Assembly: GCA_016710585.1 (NCBI GenBank)
Contig: JADJVN010000024.1
Coordinates: 1-64,000, forward strand
Direction of reading: 5' to 3'
Length of the DNA: 64,000 nt
From: Saprospiraceae bacterium
Lineage (GTDB): Bacteria; Bacteroidota; Bacteroidia; Chitinophagales; Saprospiraceae
Position 1 is the first letter of the stretch. Every line of letters begins with the position of its first letter. A program made the translations under genes and the position numbers. Shown here piece by piece: positions 54,286-64,000 of the stretch. The notes below the pieces were generated by a model. That model was given only the letters and a program-made list of their open reading frames with translations, had not been told where the DNA came from and did no database searches.

Positions 54286-56499
54286 TTACTTTATAAAATA
54301 TAATTGGCCTTGATTATCTTCATCCACTACGAATAGCCAATGTCCTATATCTTGATTTGAATTGAGATCAACTAGGTCGATTTTCTGGCCTAAGATGTTG
54401 TACACATTAATATTTTTATTCCTATTTAATAATTCAATGAATTGATTTTTATCGATTTCAATTAATTTATTTTCTCTGCTTTGAATATTTTTATCTATTC
54501 CAATGTTGAAAAAGTTTTTACAACTTTTGATATATCTCCCATACCAACTGCATCCATCTTTTTTAACAATGACCGAAAGTTGATCATAGTATGGTCCCAT
54601 CAAATGCACATAGGCTCCTTTCTGATGATTTGACCATGTGATATCATATTCTTTTTCATCGATTAATTTTCCATTTTTTTCAAAGAGCGCAATGATATAA
54701 TCACAATTTGGTCCACATATCGATATACAAAGTGGTTCTGGAAATTGGAGTTGATTTAACTTATCATAATCATCATCACAGGATGATAGGATTAGATCAA
54801 AGTCATTGCAAGGTCCATTACAGACGATGTTCAAAGAATCTCGATACACACGCTTACAGATATCTGCAAATTCGCGTGTTTTAGGTAGTTTCGGCTTCCA
54901 TGAATAGATGTTGGATGTACATACATATTTAGTACCCTTAGTGAGTTCTATTGGATTAATATTTTGAATTTGAGTTGGTTTCTTTGCTGTTGGTGGATAA
55001 ATGTCCCAAAGTATCTCATGGTATTTATTTGGAATAATTGTTTTACCCAAATAGTCCCTTGCTATAACTCTAATCATCCCATTTGGCAAACATTCTGTCT
55101 GGAGGCTGATCTCACATGAATCCGTAATACATGGCTTGACTATGACATGGACACTATCTTCAGCTACACAATTTTTATTTGAGAATTTTACAAAATAAGT
55201 GGTGTTAGTCTTCGGGAATACTTGTGGGTCAGGACAGATCGTACAACTGATATCCTTGTTTGGAGTCCACTCATAAATGCCATTATTAGAAAATCCTAGA
55301 TTTAATTTTATGGAGTCTCCAAGGCAAATACTTGTATCTGTTGCGATTAATTTTGGCACAATAGATTCATATTTAATTTTTTTGATCAAGCTATCTATAC
55401 ATCCTTCAATAGAGGTCACAGCAAGTGAAATTTTCACCTCTCCTTTGTCATCTAAGATGATAAAGGGATTCTGCATGCTCGATGTCTGTTTATTGGCATT
55501 CCATTCAAAGGTCCAGTTCCATTTTGTAATGCTGGAATAAAGGTCTCTTGATTTATCATTTATTTTGAGTTCAACAGGCTTTTTGCATTCATTTAATTCA
55601 ATGTCGAAATCTGCTATGGGCAATGTATTGCATATTCTTATATTGATCTGAAATTCGCGATACATCTGAGATAATAATTTTCCTTTGCGATATTCGCGAA
55701 CACAATAGGATACCAAATACTGTGCTATAATATTTTCAGCAAATCCATGCATCAAACCTGTTTTGGAGTTAATGTTCAGCGCTGGATTTCCTCCTATCAT
55801 ATTATTGGCATTGAAAGGCGCTCTATAGGGTACTAGATCAAATGGAGGAGGTAAGTCTGGATTAGGAGCTGGAGTGACTTGTGTGCCTCCAGAGACGGCA
55901 TGACAAAGCGAATAAACGATGCTATCTCCTTCGGAGTCTTTTGCTTGTAGATCAAAATTTATTTCATTATTTCCACAAACATAAATTGGAGGAAAAGCTC
56001 CTAGTGTTGGACTAGAATTACATGAGTATAAACTTTCTTCTGTAATGTAAATATGCATACTAGTTCCTATAGTCAACGGATCAATGAGATTATTTAATGT
56101 AACATTTCTGCAACATCTTTGATATACGATGACATAACCACCAACATTCTTTGGAAGATTCACTACAGTCCTATAAGTCGTCGTGTGTACACAAACATCA
56201 CCACCGACAAGTCCGCACCTAGTTTCAACCTGTTCGTTCAAAGTATCATCTGGATTAAATTCCATTGGGATAATATTGTAAAGCTTATATTCCCCATTGA
56301 TCGAATCATAAATCGTGATATTGGCAGGATCGTCGAATTGTGCCTGGCCATTCTGACAATCGCGGCGAAGAGTTAGTGAAATTTCATAATCATTGTTGCC
56401 TAAACATTTATAGCTGAAGTTTCCGCCTACGATGTGAGTACCAAAGGCTTGATTAAAAAAGGAAAAAATGATGCTTAAAGTAAATAAGAAGTATCTCAT
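54286..56499 (-). CDS. large exported protein with T9SS sorting tail
   Basis: 737 residues, signal peptide (FLFTLSIIFSFFNQAFGTHI). Cys-rich repeats of adhesin-like or PKD-like type (GNFSYKCLGNNDYEISLTLR, CGNNEINFDLQAKDSEGDSI, EWTPNKDISCTICPDPQVFP) as in gliding-motility-associated surface proteins. The end NINVYNILGQKIDLVDLNSN ... GQLYFIK is a type A T9SS sorting domain. Probably released or attached at the cell surface. No enzyme site. Confidence 0.85.
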   Translation of the reverse strand: MRYFLFTLSIIFSFFNQAFGTHIVGGNFSYKCLGNNDYEISLTLRRDCQNGQAQFDDPANITIYDSINGEYKLYNIIPMEFNPDDTLNEQVETRCGLVGGDVCVHTTTYRTVVNLPKNVGGYVIVYQRCCRNVTLNNLIDPLTIGTSMHIYITEESLYSCNSSPTLGAFPPIYVCGNNEINFDLQAKDSEGDSIVYSLCHAVSGGTQVTPAPNPDLPPPFDLVPYRAPFNANNMIGGNPALNINSKTGLMHGFAENIIAQYLVSYCVREYRKGKLLSQMYREFQINIRICNTLPIADFDIELNECKKPVELKINDKSRDLYSSITKWNWTFEWNANKQTSSMQNPFIILDDKGEVKISLAVTSIEGCIDSLIKKIKYESIVPKLIATDTSICLGDSIKLNLGFSNNGIYEWTPNKDISCTICPDPQVFPKTNTTYFVKFSNKNCVAEDSVHVIVKPCITDSCEISLQTECLPNGMIRVIARDYLGKTIIPNKYHEILWDIYPPTAKKPTQIQNINPIELTKGTKYVCTSNIYSWKPKLPKTREFADICKRVYRDSLNIVCNGPCNDFDLILSSCDDDYDKLNQLQFPEPLCISICGPNCDYIIALFEKNGKLIDEKEYDITWSNHQKGAYVHLMGPYYDQLSVIVKKDGCSWYGRYIKSCKNFFNIGIDKNIQSRENKLIEIDKNQFIELLNRNKNINVYNILGQKIDLVDLNSNQDIGHWLFVVDEDNQGQLYFIK

Positions 56500-56591
56500 T
56501 ATTTTATAATTTTAAGTTATAAAAATACTCTTTTTTACATATGCAAAAAATTTTTAATCATTTATTTTCTAAATTAAATGACTAATCTATC

Positions 56592-57740
56592 CTATCTTAT
56601 GAAATCTACTGGATTTTGAGGCGTTTTGCCTTGCCAGATTTCAAAGTGTAATTCAAACTGACCATTTGATGAAGGCATGCACTTGCCTAGGTTAGCTCCA
56701 GCTTCTATTGATTCTTGATTTCGCACCAAGACACTCTCCAGATTAGAGTAAACAGAATAATATTCGCTATGTCTGATTAATATCATATAACTTTGATTGG
56801 GCAGCTGTCTTATTTGGACGACTTCTCCTGCATTGGTCGATTGAACAAAGGCATTAGAAGATTGGATATCGATCCCATTGTTTTTTGTAACTAAATGATC
56901 GGAAAGTAGATTCTTTCCAAATTTTGAAATGATCGTTCCACCACGCAATGGTGATGCCCAGTTATAATTTGATTTAGTTCTAGCTTCGAATTTAAATTTT
57001 TCAGTGCGCTCTATTTCACTTGAAATGATCCCTGTTAATTTCTGTTTTTCCAGTTCTAGCTTTTGGAGGTTGATTTTTATTTTTTCAATTTCAGAAGCGG
57101 ATACCAAAAGTAATTTTTTCTTGGCTGCCATATCTTCTTGAATTTTTTCTGCTTCTTTTGCTGCATTTGATTCAAGTTCTGCGATCTTATTATTTTCTAC
57201 TTTCAATTTATTCAATTGTACAAAATAATCTTTAAGTAGGACTGAATACTCTTGAAGTTGTTGCTTTTTTTTCCTTTCGAACTGTGAACGAATTGCAGAG
57301 CTTTGGATTTTACTTGAAAGTGATTTTATAGAAATTAAGTCAAGAATATTATTTTCACGAAATTGATTTTTCCATTTGTTTCTTAAGACTTGAAAATATT
57401 TAATTTCTAATTCATTATACTTTTTAAAATTCTCTTCGTGGTATTTTTGTAACTCTTGAAGTCTAAGAACAGATTTCGAATTTTCAATTTTTAATTCCTT
57501 GATCAAGTCATTTCTGTTGTTTATTTGAGTCTCCAACAATGCCAAATTTTTTGAAATATCTTGTTTTTCAAAATTTGTTTTCTCTAGAAGTTCTGTTGTT
57601 TTTTTTATTTCTAATTTTATTGCCTCTATTTTGTTTTTTTCAGCAGGAGATACAAAGGAAGTTAGACTGATGCCAAGTAAAAATAAAATAAATGTCTTAT
57701 GATAATTATTTAACATGACTATAGTGTTTTGGAATATCAA
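56592..57740 (-). CDS. EnvC-like murein hydrolase activator, degenerate LytM domain
   Basis: 382 residues (or 374 from ATG 57716, MLNNYHKTFILFLLGISLTS). Signal peptide, long coiled coil (about 35-265), then an M23/LytM domain (about 265-382). The zinc ligands of active enzymes are changed: NNGIDIQSS has Asn where the first His belongs, and the HxH site reads ELHFEIW with one His. Such inactive LytM proteins activate amidases at division sites, as EnvC does for AmiA/AmiB. First of the cluster 56592-60119 by overlap with the DUF4292 gene (35 or 11 bases). Confidence 0.85.
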   Translation of the reverse strand: MIFQNTIVMLNNYHKTFILFLLGISLTSFVSPAEKNKIEAIKLEIKKTTELLEKTNFEKQDISKNLALLETQINNRNDLIKELKIENSKSVLRLQELQKYHEENFKKYNELEIKYFQVLRNKWKNQFRENNILDLISIKSLSSKIQSSAIRSQFERKKKQQLQEYSVLLKDYFVQLNKLKVENNKIAELESNAAKEAEKIQEDMAAKKKLLLVSASEIEKIKINLQKLELEKQKLTGIISSEIERTEKFKFEARTKSNYNWASPLRGGTIISKFGKNLLSDHLVTKNNGIDIQSSNAFVQSTNAGEVVQIRQLPNQSYMILIRHSEYYSVYSNLESVLVRNQESIEAGANLGKCMPSSNGQFELHFEIWQGKTPQNPVDFIR

Positions 57741-58461
57741 ATTTGAACTGAGATATTACATTGAAATTAATTTCATCCCATTTTAAATTCACTTGCATTT
57801 CATCGTTGGAGCTCGGCAGTATTTTTATATCTAAATTTTTAGAAATTCTTTTATCTGGGATTGGCATAAGCGAATATGGCTTTACCATTGTCTTTACATC
57901 ATTATTGGCGATCATGAATTCATTTACGCCAAAAGTCAGGGAATCAAGTCCAATACCAAGTTCTAAATTTTCGGATTTGCCGACTAGATAATTATTTTTG
58001 TTGTCATCTAGTTTATAGGAAATATTTTTTGGGAGAAAACATGATTTCATGACTAAATCTTGCAAATATTTTAACTCTAAAGTGACTTTGTATTGTTTTG
58101 AAAAATCTGCTATCGAATACACAGAAAAACTTTGATTCAATCGATCAAGAAGGTATAAACTGTCTTTATCTATTTTAATGCGAAATCCTTCAATGCCAAA
58201 TTTTTTCAAACTGATTATGGCTATGCTATCTTTTTTACTTGCGATTTGGATATTGCCACTGATCTGATTGTTTGGCTGAATAAGTGTCACATCGCCCTTT
58301 ACGGTGAAATATTCACATTCATTATTCGCTTCCAAAAATTTGACAAGATCATTTGCACTATATTGCTTTTTCTCACTTGGGTTGATAGCCTTTTTACTGG
58401 TCTTACAAGCAATAAAAAACAATAAACCTGTAAGTATGATTAATTGATTTCTGATAGCCAT
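57706..58461 (-). CDS. DUF4292 family lipoprotein
   Basis: 251 residues. Lipobox LLFFIAC (Cys 19) and a LolA-like beta-sheet fold: YFTVKGDVTLIQPNNQISGN, then SIAIISLKKFGIEGFRIKID, which is typical of DUF4292. Together with the EnvC-like and TPR neighbours this is a recurrent Bacteroidota envelope cluster. It may carry or sense lipid at the outer membrane, by analogy to LolA/LolB; not proven. Overlaps both neighbours. Confidence 0.85.
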   Translation of the reverse strand: MAIRNQLIILTGLLFFIACKTSKKAINPSEKKQYSANDLVKFLEANNECEYFTVKGDVTLIQPNNQISGNIQIASKKDSIAIISLKKFGIEGFRIKIDKDSLYLLDRLNQSFSVYSIADFSKQYKVTLELKYLQDLVMKSCFLPKNISYKLDDNKNNYLVGKSENLELGIGLDSLTFGVNEFMIANNDVKTMVKPYSLMPIPDKRISKNLDIKILPSSNDEMQVNLKWDEINFNVISQFKFDIPKHYSHVK

Positions 58462-60119
58462 TTTTTTAACATTGCTTTGTTTTCAGAGAGTGCTATGGCA
58501 AGTTCTATATTTTTCTTCGCCTCTATTTTATTGCCCAATTTTAAATAATTCTTTGCCATGAGCGCATAGACGCTGGGTTTTTTAATGTTGGCGTAAGTAA
58601 TATATTGATTCAATAATTCATTAGATTTTTCGCTTTCATTTTTTAATTGGGCGAGTTCTGCTTTATAATAAATTTGTTTAGATTTATCTAATGTATTAGA
58701 GTTTAATGATTTTTCCAACAGGCTTGAATTTTCTTTTTTACCCTGTTTGATTTCATTCAATTGAAATTCTATGATTGAAATATCTGAAGTCGTATTATTT
58801 GCCACTTCTGTCCAAGCTTTCTGAGCTTCTTCTGTTTTTTTACTGGCATCACATATTTTTGCTAATAATAATTTAGCATCCATTTTTTTGGCAGAATTAT
58901 TTCTTAAAATAAGGAGTGCTTGATTGATATTACTATATGCTTCCTCGTACTGTCCTTGATTATATAATGCTTCAGCTAGAGCGTAAAATAAAAAACTTTG
59001 ATTTGGAAAAATATCTAAGGCCTTATTTGCATATTTCTCTGCGCTCAACCATGCTTCTATTTCTTTACTTGCGATGATTACATTTTCATATACTGGATAG
59101 GGGACATTTCCTTTTTGAATTGCGGTTTCATAATGTTCTTTTGCCTTGTTCATTTCATTGGATTGAAAATAAATGTCAGCAACTAAAGCATGAGATTTCG
59201 AGTCGTCTGGATATTGTTTTAATATTGATTGTCCGAATTGTTTTAATTCGGTAAGCAATTGAGGGTCTGGACTTGTGCTGTATTTTTGAACTAAGGGGAT
59301 GAGCAATTTGATTTTAGCGTCGATGCTGTATTCTTCTTTTTCAATCATTGCTTGAATGGGTTCTGATTGGTTTGGAACGGATGACTCCATAGATGCTTTA
59401 GACCTTAAGAATGGATGGTCGCTGTCGAGTTTAGTCAAATTATCACTATATTGTTTTACTTTTTGATCCAAACCATTTCTTCCACATAAGATGATCAATT
59501 CTGGATAAATTTCACTGTGGTATGGATATTCTTTGAGTGTGGTTTCAAGTGTTTCGATCGCTTTTTTTTCTTTCTTTTGTAGGACAAAAATATTTGATTT
59601 TTTTAATGCAATTTTTGGAGAAAGTCCAAATTTTTTTTCAGCATTTTCGAGGGTTGACATCGTTTTCTCCAAGAGATTAGCCTTTAAATAGTATATGGCA
59701 GCATTGTCGTAGAATATATAATTATCAGGTTCTAATTTTGATAATGTGGAATAGCAGTTTGCAATTTCTTCATTGTGACCATATTTTTCTAGTAGATTTA
59801 TTTTCATAATATAATTCCACTTATTGCTAGGATCAGCAACGATGCTCTGGTTTATTGATTCAACGGCGAGTTCATTTTTTCCTATTTTTTCATATAGTCT
59901 AGCCAATTGATATTTTGCGGCTGACCTTACTTCAGCTTCGATACTCAATTTTTCTAGAAGCTCAATTGCTTTGTCAGTTTTTCCTATTTGTTCTAGTTTG
60001 AATGCTTCAATTAAATCAGATTGGAGCTTTATTTCTTTAGGTATAGCTTCTTCCTGCGCTTTTGCGAAAGCAAACAAGAAAATTGAGATGGCAAATGAAA
60101 GCAGTATTTTTTTTTGCAA
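58440..60119 (-). CDS. exported TPR-repeat protein
   Basis: 559 residues, signal peptide (FAISIFLFAFAKA, then Q). A series of about a dozen TPR units, for example YQLARLYEKIGKNELAVESI, YENVIIASKEIEAWLSAEKY and FLFYALAEALYNQGQYEEAY. Periplasmic scaffold, probably for the adjacent envelope proteins. First gene of the three-gene cluster, overlapping the DUF4292 gene by 22 bases. Confidence 0.85.
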   Translation of the reverse strand: MQKKILLSFAISIFLFAFAKAQEEAIPKEIKLQSDLIEAFKLEQIGKTDKAIELLEKLSIEAEVRSAAKYQLARLYEKIGKNELAVESINQSIVADPSNKWNYIMKINLLEKYGHNEEIANCYSTLSKLEPDNYIFYDNAAIYYLKANLLEKTMSTLENAEKKFGLSPKIALKKSNIFVLQKKEKKAIETLETTLKEYPYHSEIYPELIILCGRNGLDQKVKQYSDNLTKLDSDHPFLRSKASMESSVPNQSEPIQAMIEKEEYSIDAKIKLLIPLVQKYSTSPDPQLLTELKQFGQSILKQYPDDSKSHALVADIYFQSNEMNKAKEHYETAIQKGNVPYPVYENVIIASKEIEAWLSAEKYANKALDIFPNQSFLFYALAEALYNQGQYEEAYSNINQALLILRNNSAKKMDAKLLLAKICDASKKTEEAQKAWTEVANNTTSDISIIEFQLNEIKQGKKENSSLLEKSLNSNTLDKSKQIYYKAELAQLKNESEKSNELLNQYITYANIKKPSVYALMAKNYLKLGNKIEAKKNIELAIALSENKAMLKKWLSEIN

Positions 60120-60186
60120 ATTTATTTTATTTAATACTTTAGTAAACGTTCAAAAATTAATTAATTATATATTTCCAATCAAGCAA

Positions 60187-61614
60187 TTATTCTACTTCTG
60201 TCACCTTCATCATATTAGTTCTCCCTTTTTTAGAAAGTGGCATCGTACCAGTATTGACTACAAAGTCTCCGGATTTGATTTTTCCTTTTTCTTTTAATAT
60301 TGTGACAAGGTCATCAATGGTTTCATCTGTTGACCTATTTTCATTATAGTAGAAACAATGCACACCCCAAACTAAATTTAATGTCCCCAGCATATGGTAG
60401 GCACTAGAGAAGATATATACGGGACAAGACGGTCGATAACAAGAAGTCTTAAATGCAGTGTATCCAGATACTGTGAGTCCAATAATAGCAGATGCAGAGA
60501 TATCTTCTGCGGTCTTGGCTGCATTGAAGCATACGACATCGGAAATGAAAGTTGAAGATTTATCTGAAGCCGAAGGTTTTCTTATTTGAAATGAAAAATG
60601 TTGTTCCGCTTCAGCGATGATTCTATTCATGGCTTCGACCACTTTAACTGGATGTTTACCTACAGAAGTCTCACCACTCAGCATCACTGCATCCGCACCA
60701 TCTAATACTGCATTGGCGACATCAGTTACCTCTGCTCTGGTGGGTGAAGGATTGTTGATCATGCTGTCCATCATTTGAGTCGCTACGATAACAGGTCTCG
60801 ATCTTTGGATGCATTTTGCTACGATCATTTTTTGGATTGTGGGTAATTTTTCTATAGGCATTTCTACCCCGAGGTCTCCTCTTGCGATCATGACTCCATT
60901 ACTTGCTTTGATGATGGCATCAATATTTTTTATTGCTTCTGGCTTTTCTATTTTGGAAATAACTTTTGCATAGTGACCTGCAGCTTCCACTTTGCTGATG
61001 AGATCTTCTACATCTTTTGCTTTTCTCACAAATGAGAGTGCGATCCAATTTACTGGCTGGGTCACGATAAAATCCAAGTCTTCAAGGTCTTTTTCAGTAA
61101 GTGATGGCAATTTTACCTCAGTGTCTGGAAGATTCACTCCTTTATTAGATGAAAGTATACCGCCAAACAAGCATTTTAATTTTACGATATCTTTGTCTGG
61201 ATGAACTTCAACGACTTCAAATTGAAGCTTGCCGTCATCGACCAATACCATTTCACCTACTTTAAGATCATCGGCAAAGGAATCATAGCTCATGTATATT
61301 TTTTCCATGGTACCGATGCACTCCTCATTGGTAATGGTGATAATATCGCCTTCTTTAAGCATTAAGGCATTATTCTCAATTTGACCTATTCTAAGCTTTG
61401 GACCTTGCAAATCTGCTAAAATGCCAACATGAGTACCTAGTTTTTCGTTTAAGCTCAGGATTCTATCAATAGATGTCTTGTGGTCTGCATGGGTTCCATG
61501 GGAGAAATTCAATCGAAAAATGGCGACTCCTTCTTTAATTAACGCCTCTAAAGCCTCTAAACTTGAACTTGCAGGCCCCAAAGTGGCCACAATTTTTGTA
61601 TTATGTTGTAACAT
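60187..61614 (-). CDS. pyk: pyruvate kinase
   Basis: 475 residues. KIVATLGPASS at the start, FRLNFSHGTH (substrate Arg/Asn), the B domain (about 70-170), IARGDLGVEMP with K+/Mg2+ residues and IVATQMMDSMINNPSPTRAE, followed by the allosteric C domain. Converts phosphoenolpyruvate and ADP to pyruvate and ATP. Full length. Lies between the TPR gene and the divergent acpP gene. Confidence 0.96.
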   Translation of the reverse strand: MLQHNTKIVATLGPASSSLEALEALIKEGVAIFRLNFSHGTHADHKTSIDRILSLNEKLGTHVGILADLQGPKLRIGQIENNALMLKEGDIITITNEECIGTMEKIYMSYDSFADDLKVGEMVLVDDGKLQFEVVEVHPDKDIVKLKCLFGGILSSNKGVNLPDTEVKLPSLTEKDLEDLDFIVTQPVNWIALSFVRKAKDVEDLISKVEAAGHYAKVISKIEKPEAIKNIDAIIKASNGVMIARGDLGVEMPIEKLPTIQKMIVAKCIQRSRPVIVATQMMDSMINNPSPTRAEVTDVANAVLDGADAVMLSGETSVGKHPVKVVEAMNRIIAEAEQHFSFQIRKPSASDKSSTFISDVVCFNAAKTAEDISASAIIGLTVSGYTAFKTSCYRPSCPVYIFSSAYHMLGTLNLVWGVHCFYYNENRSTDETIDDLVTILKEKGKIKSGDFVVNTGTMPLSKKGRTNMMKVTEVE

Positions 61615-61767
61615 TTGAACTATTTTATAAAAATATCAATTATAAGGAACAGTTAAAGCATATAAAATTGTTTAACTGCATAACAAAATAAAAAAAGGCA
61701 AATTATTTCTTTAATTAGTAAATGAATATTTTAAATTTGCCGAAACTTTTAAAATAAAAAAATTAAA

Positions 61768-62004
61768 ATGTCAACAATCGCTGAACGTGTAAAGAAAATT
61801 ATCGTAGATAAATTGGGCGTAAATGAGTCCGAGGTTACGAATGAAGCAAGTTTTGTGAACGATCTGGGAGCAGATTCACTAGATACTGTAGAGCTTATTA
61901 TGGAATTCGAAAAAGAATTCGATACATCTATTCCTGATGACCAAGCTGAAAAGATCCAAACAGTAGGTCATGCTATAGATTATTTGGAGGCTAACTGCAA
62001 ATAA
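61768..62004 (+). CDS. acpP: acyl carrier protein
   Basis: 78 residues, acidic. The phosphopantetheine Ser is in DLGADSLDTVELIMEFEKEF. Followed 78 bases later by fabF, the usual pairing in fatty-acid synthesis. A TAAATTTG -7-like element lies at 61732-61739, so the leader is short. Confidence 0.97.
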   Translation: MSTIAERVKKIIVDKLGVNESEVTNEASFVNDLGADSLDTVELIMEFEKEFDTSIPDDQAEKIQTVGHAIDYLEANCK

Positions 62005-62082
62005 ATCAAGCTTTTATAATCATTTTATACAGAGTAGGCAGAAAATAAAATTTATTTTGCTTTACTTTTATAATTTTGTGCT

Positions 62083-63324
62083 ATGAAGCGAGTCGTAGTA
62101 ACTGGAATTGGAGTCCTTTCACCTATAGGAGCAGATAAAACTTCCTACCTTGAAGGTTTACAACAAGGCAGGAGTGGCGCCAATATTATTACTCGCTTTG
62201 ATCCCACACTCTTCAAGACTCGATTTGCATGTGAGTTGAAAAACTTTAATGCAGAGGAGTTTCTTGATAAAAAAGAAGCGCGCAAGATTGACCCTTTTGC
62301 TCAGTACGCTTTAGTTGTTGCAGAACAGGCTATGAAAGATTCAGGTTTGGATCTTGAAAAAGTCAACAAACTGAAGTTTGGGGTCATTTGGGGATCTGGC
62401 ATCGGAGGTTTTCATACATTGGAAACCGATTTGTCTGAGGCAGCACTGCATTCAGGGACACCCCGTTACAGTCCATTTCTTATTCCAAAATTGATTTCGG
62501 ATATCGCACCTGGACATATATCTATTAAATATGGTCTTATGGGGGTCAATTATGGGACAGTTTCTGCTTGTGCCTCAAGTAGTCATGCTATTTCCAATGC
62601 TTTCGACTACATTCGATTGGGAAAAGCAGAATTAATGATTACTGGTGGATCAGAAGCAGCAGTGACCAAGGCAGGAATTGGAGGATTTTCTTCCATGAAG
62701 GCCTTGTCAGAAAGAAATGATGACATCACTACTGCATCGAGACCTTATGATAAAGATCGTGATGGATTCGTGCTAGGAGAAGGCGCAGGTGCGCTGATTC
62801 TGGAGGAATATGAGCATGCTAAACAGAGAGGCGCAAATATTTATGCCGAAATCGTCGGAACAGGATTAACTGCTGATGCTTACCACATCACAGCCCCACA
62901 TCCCGATGGTCTAGGCGCTATGCAAGCCATGAAACTGGCGCTAGAAGAAGCAAATCTCAATATTTCTGAAATCGATTATATAAACACTCATGGAACGTCC
63001 ACACCTCTCGGAGATATCGCAGAGGTTAAAGCTATACTAAAAGTTTTTGGCGATCATTCCTACAAACTAAATATCAGTTCAACCAAGTCAATGACAGGTC
63101 ATCTCCTCGGAGCTGCTGGTGTCATTGAGTCTATTGCAGGGATCATGGCCATGAACCACAATTTTATACCGCCTACCATTAATCACTTTACTGACGATCC
63201 AGAGTTGGATCCAAAACTTAATTTTACCTTCAATTCTGCTCAAGAGAGAAAAGTCAAAGCTTTCTTAAGCAATACATTTGGATTTGGAGGGCATAACAGT
63301 TCAGTGATATTTAAACAATGCTAG
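62083..63324 (+). CDS. fabF: beta-ketoacyl-ACP synthase II
   Basis: 413 residues. The nucleophile Cys is in TVSACASSSHAISNAFDYIR, the two His in INTHGTSTPLGDIAEVKA and STKSMTGHLLGAAG, and the end is GHNSSVIFKQC. Elongates acyl-ACP with malonyl-ACP. Its last codons overlap the start of rnc by 7 bases, so acpP, fabF and rnc form an operon, a very common order. Confidence 0.96.
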   Translation: MKRVVVTGIGVLSPIGADKTSYLEGLQQGRSGANIITRFDPTLFKTRFACELKNFNAEEFLDKKEARKIDPFAQYALVVAEQAMKDSGLDLEKVNKLKFGVIWGSGIGGFHTLETDLSEAALHSGTPRYSPFLIPKLISDIAPGHISIKYGLMGVNYGTVSACASSSHAISNAFDYIRLGKAELMITGGSEAAVTKAGIGGFSSMKALSERNDDITTASRPYDKDRDGFVLGEGAGALILEEYEHAKQRGANIYAEIVGTGLTADAYHITAPHPDGLGAMQAMKLALEEANLNISEIDYINTHGTSTPLGDIAEVKAILKVFGDHSYKLNISSTKSMTGHLLGAAGVIESIAGIMAMNHNFIPPTINHFTDDPELDPKLNFTFNSAQERKVKAFLSNTFGFGGHNSSVIFKQC

Positions 63325-64000
63325 ATTTTATTTTTAAGTTTTACAGAAAGACAAATCATAGGTATTTTTCTAAAGACAAGTTTTTTGTCGAAAGATTAAA
63401 TGAGCTCATTGGTTTTACACCGTCAAGGGTGCATATATTTAAAGTTGCTTTTTTTCATAAGTCGACTTTAAATAATCAAACGATCACCGAGTCTGATGGA
63501 TTGCTTCAATCCAATGAGAGACTTGAATTCCTAGGCGATGCGCTATTGAGCTTTGTAGTAGGTGAATATTTATTCAAGAAGTATCCCCAAGCCAATGAAG
63601 GATTCCTCACCAAAATGAGATCCAAAATCGTAAAAAGAAAAATGCTCAATTATATCGCTGAGCAAATGGGCTTGGATCATCTGATGATGGAATTCAATCA
63701 AACAGCTATATCTCAATCTATGCTGGGGAATGCGCTCGAAGCATTAATTGGCGCAATATACATGGAACAGGGTTTTGAGTATACTAAGGAATATATTTTA
63801 AAAAATATTATTCGAAAATTTGTAGACATCAACAGACTAGAAATGTATGATGATAATTACAAAAGTCAGTTGTTAGAGTGGTGTCAGAAACATACTAAAG
63901 AAATCGACTTCCGCATCATCAATAAATATAAAACGGATAAGAGAGATCGATTCAAAGTCGGTGTCTTTATAGATAATGTTGAAATCGCATCAGCAGAAGA
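63318..64000 (+). CDS. rnc: ribonuclease III, 3' end outside window
   Basis: Starts at ATG 63318, overlapping the fabF stop, and stays open to the window edge (about 227 codons). The RNase III signature NERLEFLGDALLSFVVGEYL, plus MLGNALEALIGAIYME with the second acidic metal-site cluster, is clear. The double-stranded RNA-binding domain has begun (SQLLEWCQKHTKEIDFRIIN). It cuts double-stranded RNA in rRNA and mRNA processing. Confidence 0.95.
   Translation, partial: MLDFIFKFYRKTNHRYFSKDKFFVERLNELIGFTPSRVHIFKVAFFHKSTLNNQTITESDGLLQSNERLEFLGDALLSFVVGEYLFKKYPQANEGFLTKMRSKIVKRKMLNYIAEQMGLDHLMMEFNQTAISQSMLGNALEALIGAIYMEQGFEYTKEYILKNIIRKFVDINRLEMYDDNYKSQLLEWCQKHTKEIDFRIINKYKTDKRDRFKVGVFIDNVEIASAE

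Overview
The window looks like a chromosomal piece of a Bacteroidota bacterium, probably of the Saprospiria type. It is AT-rich. Several exported proteins carry C-terminal type IX secretion (T9SS) sorting tails, promoters have the TAnnTTTG -7 element of this phylum, and outer-membrane barrels and SusC-free envelope genes are abundant. The core genes (rpoN, pyruvate kinase, acpP-fabF-rnc, transketolase split into two subunits, Prc protease) fit this placement. No rRNA or tRNA was seen.

Layout: (1) 1-13 kb is an accessory zone, nearly all on the minus strand, with outer-membrane barrels, lipoproteins, a pirin, a Fic protein and many broken genes: a lipoprotein split by one in-frame stop, a decayed toxin-antitoxin pair, an orphan HicB and several frameshifted genes. 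(2) 13.4-13.7 kb is a 16-bp tandem repeat, followed by a CDF metal exporter. (3) 14.7-25.5 kb, plus strand, is the standout locus: a 23-haem c-type cytochrome, a TPR histidine kinase, a giant 1522-residue cytochrome with 61 CXXCH motifs built from exact 666-bp (222-residue, nine-haem) units, and an outer-membrane barrel whose start overlaps the end of the giant cytochrome gene. Together they look like a porin-cytochrome conduit for moving electrons across the outer membrane. (4) 25.3-28.9 kb has three copies of the barrel gene 3' end separated by small cargo genes, then a hicA-hicB pair. (5) 29.3-39.9 kb holds Prc protease, nitroreductase, an MntR-like regulator with metal ABC genes but no permease, a YdjM-like protein, a secreted intradiol-dioxygenase-like protein, TerC and a DksA-like regulator. 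(6) 39.9-41.8 kb is a Septu-like defence pair (ATPase plus HNH nuclease) whose nuclease is frameshifted by a 4-nt duplication. (7) 41.9-64 kb is mainly housekeeping: transketolase, an ECF sigma/anti-sigma unit, alkyladenine glycosylase, aminopeptidase P, rpoN, folB, glutaryl-CoA-type dehydrogenase, DASS transporter, glycosyltransferase, a T9SS-exported protein, an EnvC-like/DUF4292/TPR envelope cluster, pyk, acpP, fabF and partial rnc.

A caution: several otherwise well-conserved genes (glutaryl-CoA-type dehydrogenase, aminopeptidase P, the TPR kinase, the metallophosphoesterase) show apparent one-base frameshifts, several of them in or next to short homopolymers. Some may be consensus errors rather than biology. 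In contrast, the 1-5.6 kb zone has lesions (many in-frame stops, internal deletions) that look like real decay. All functional calls come from reading motifs, not from database searches.
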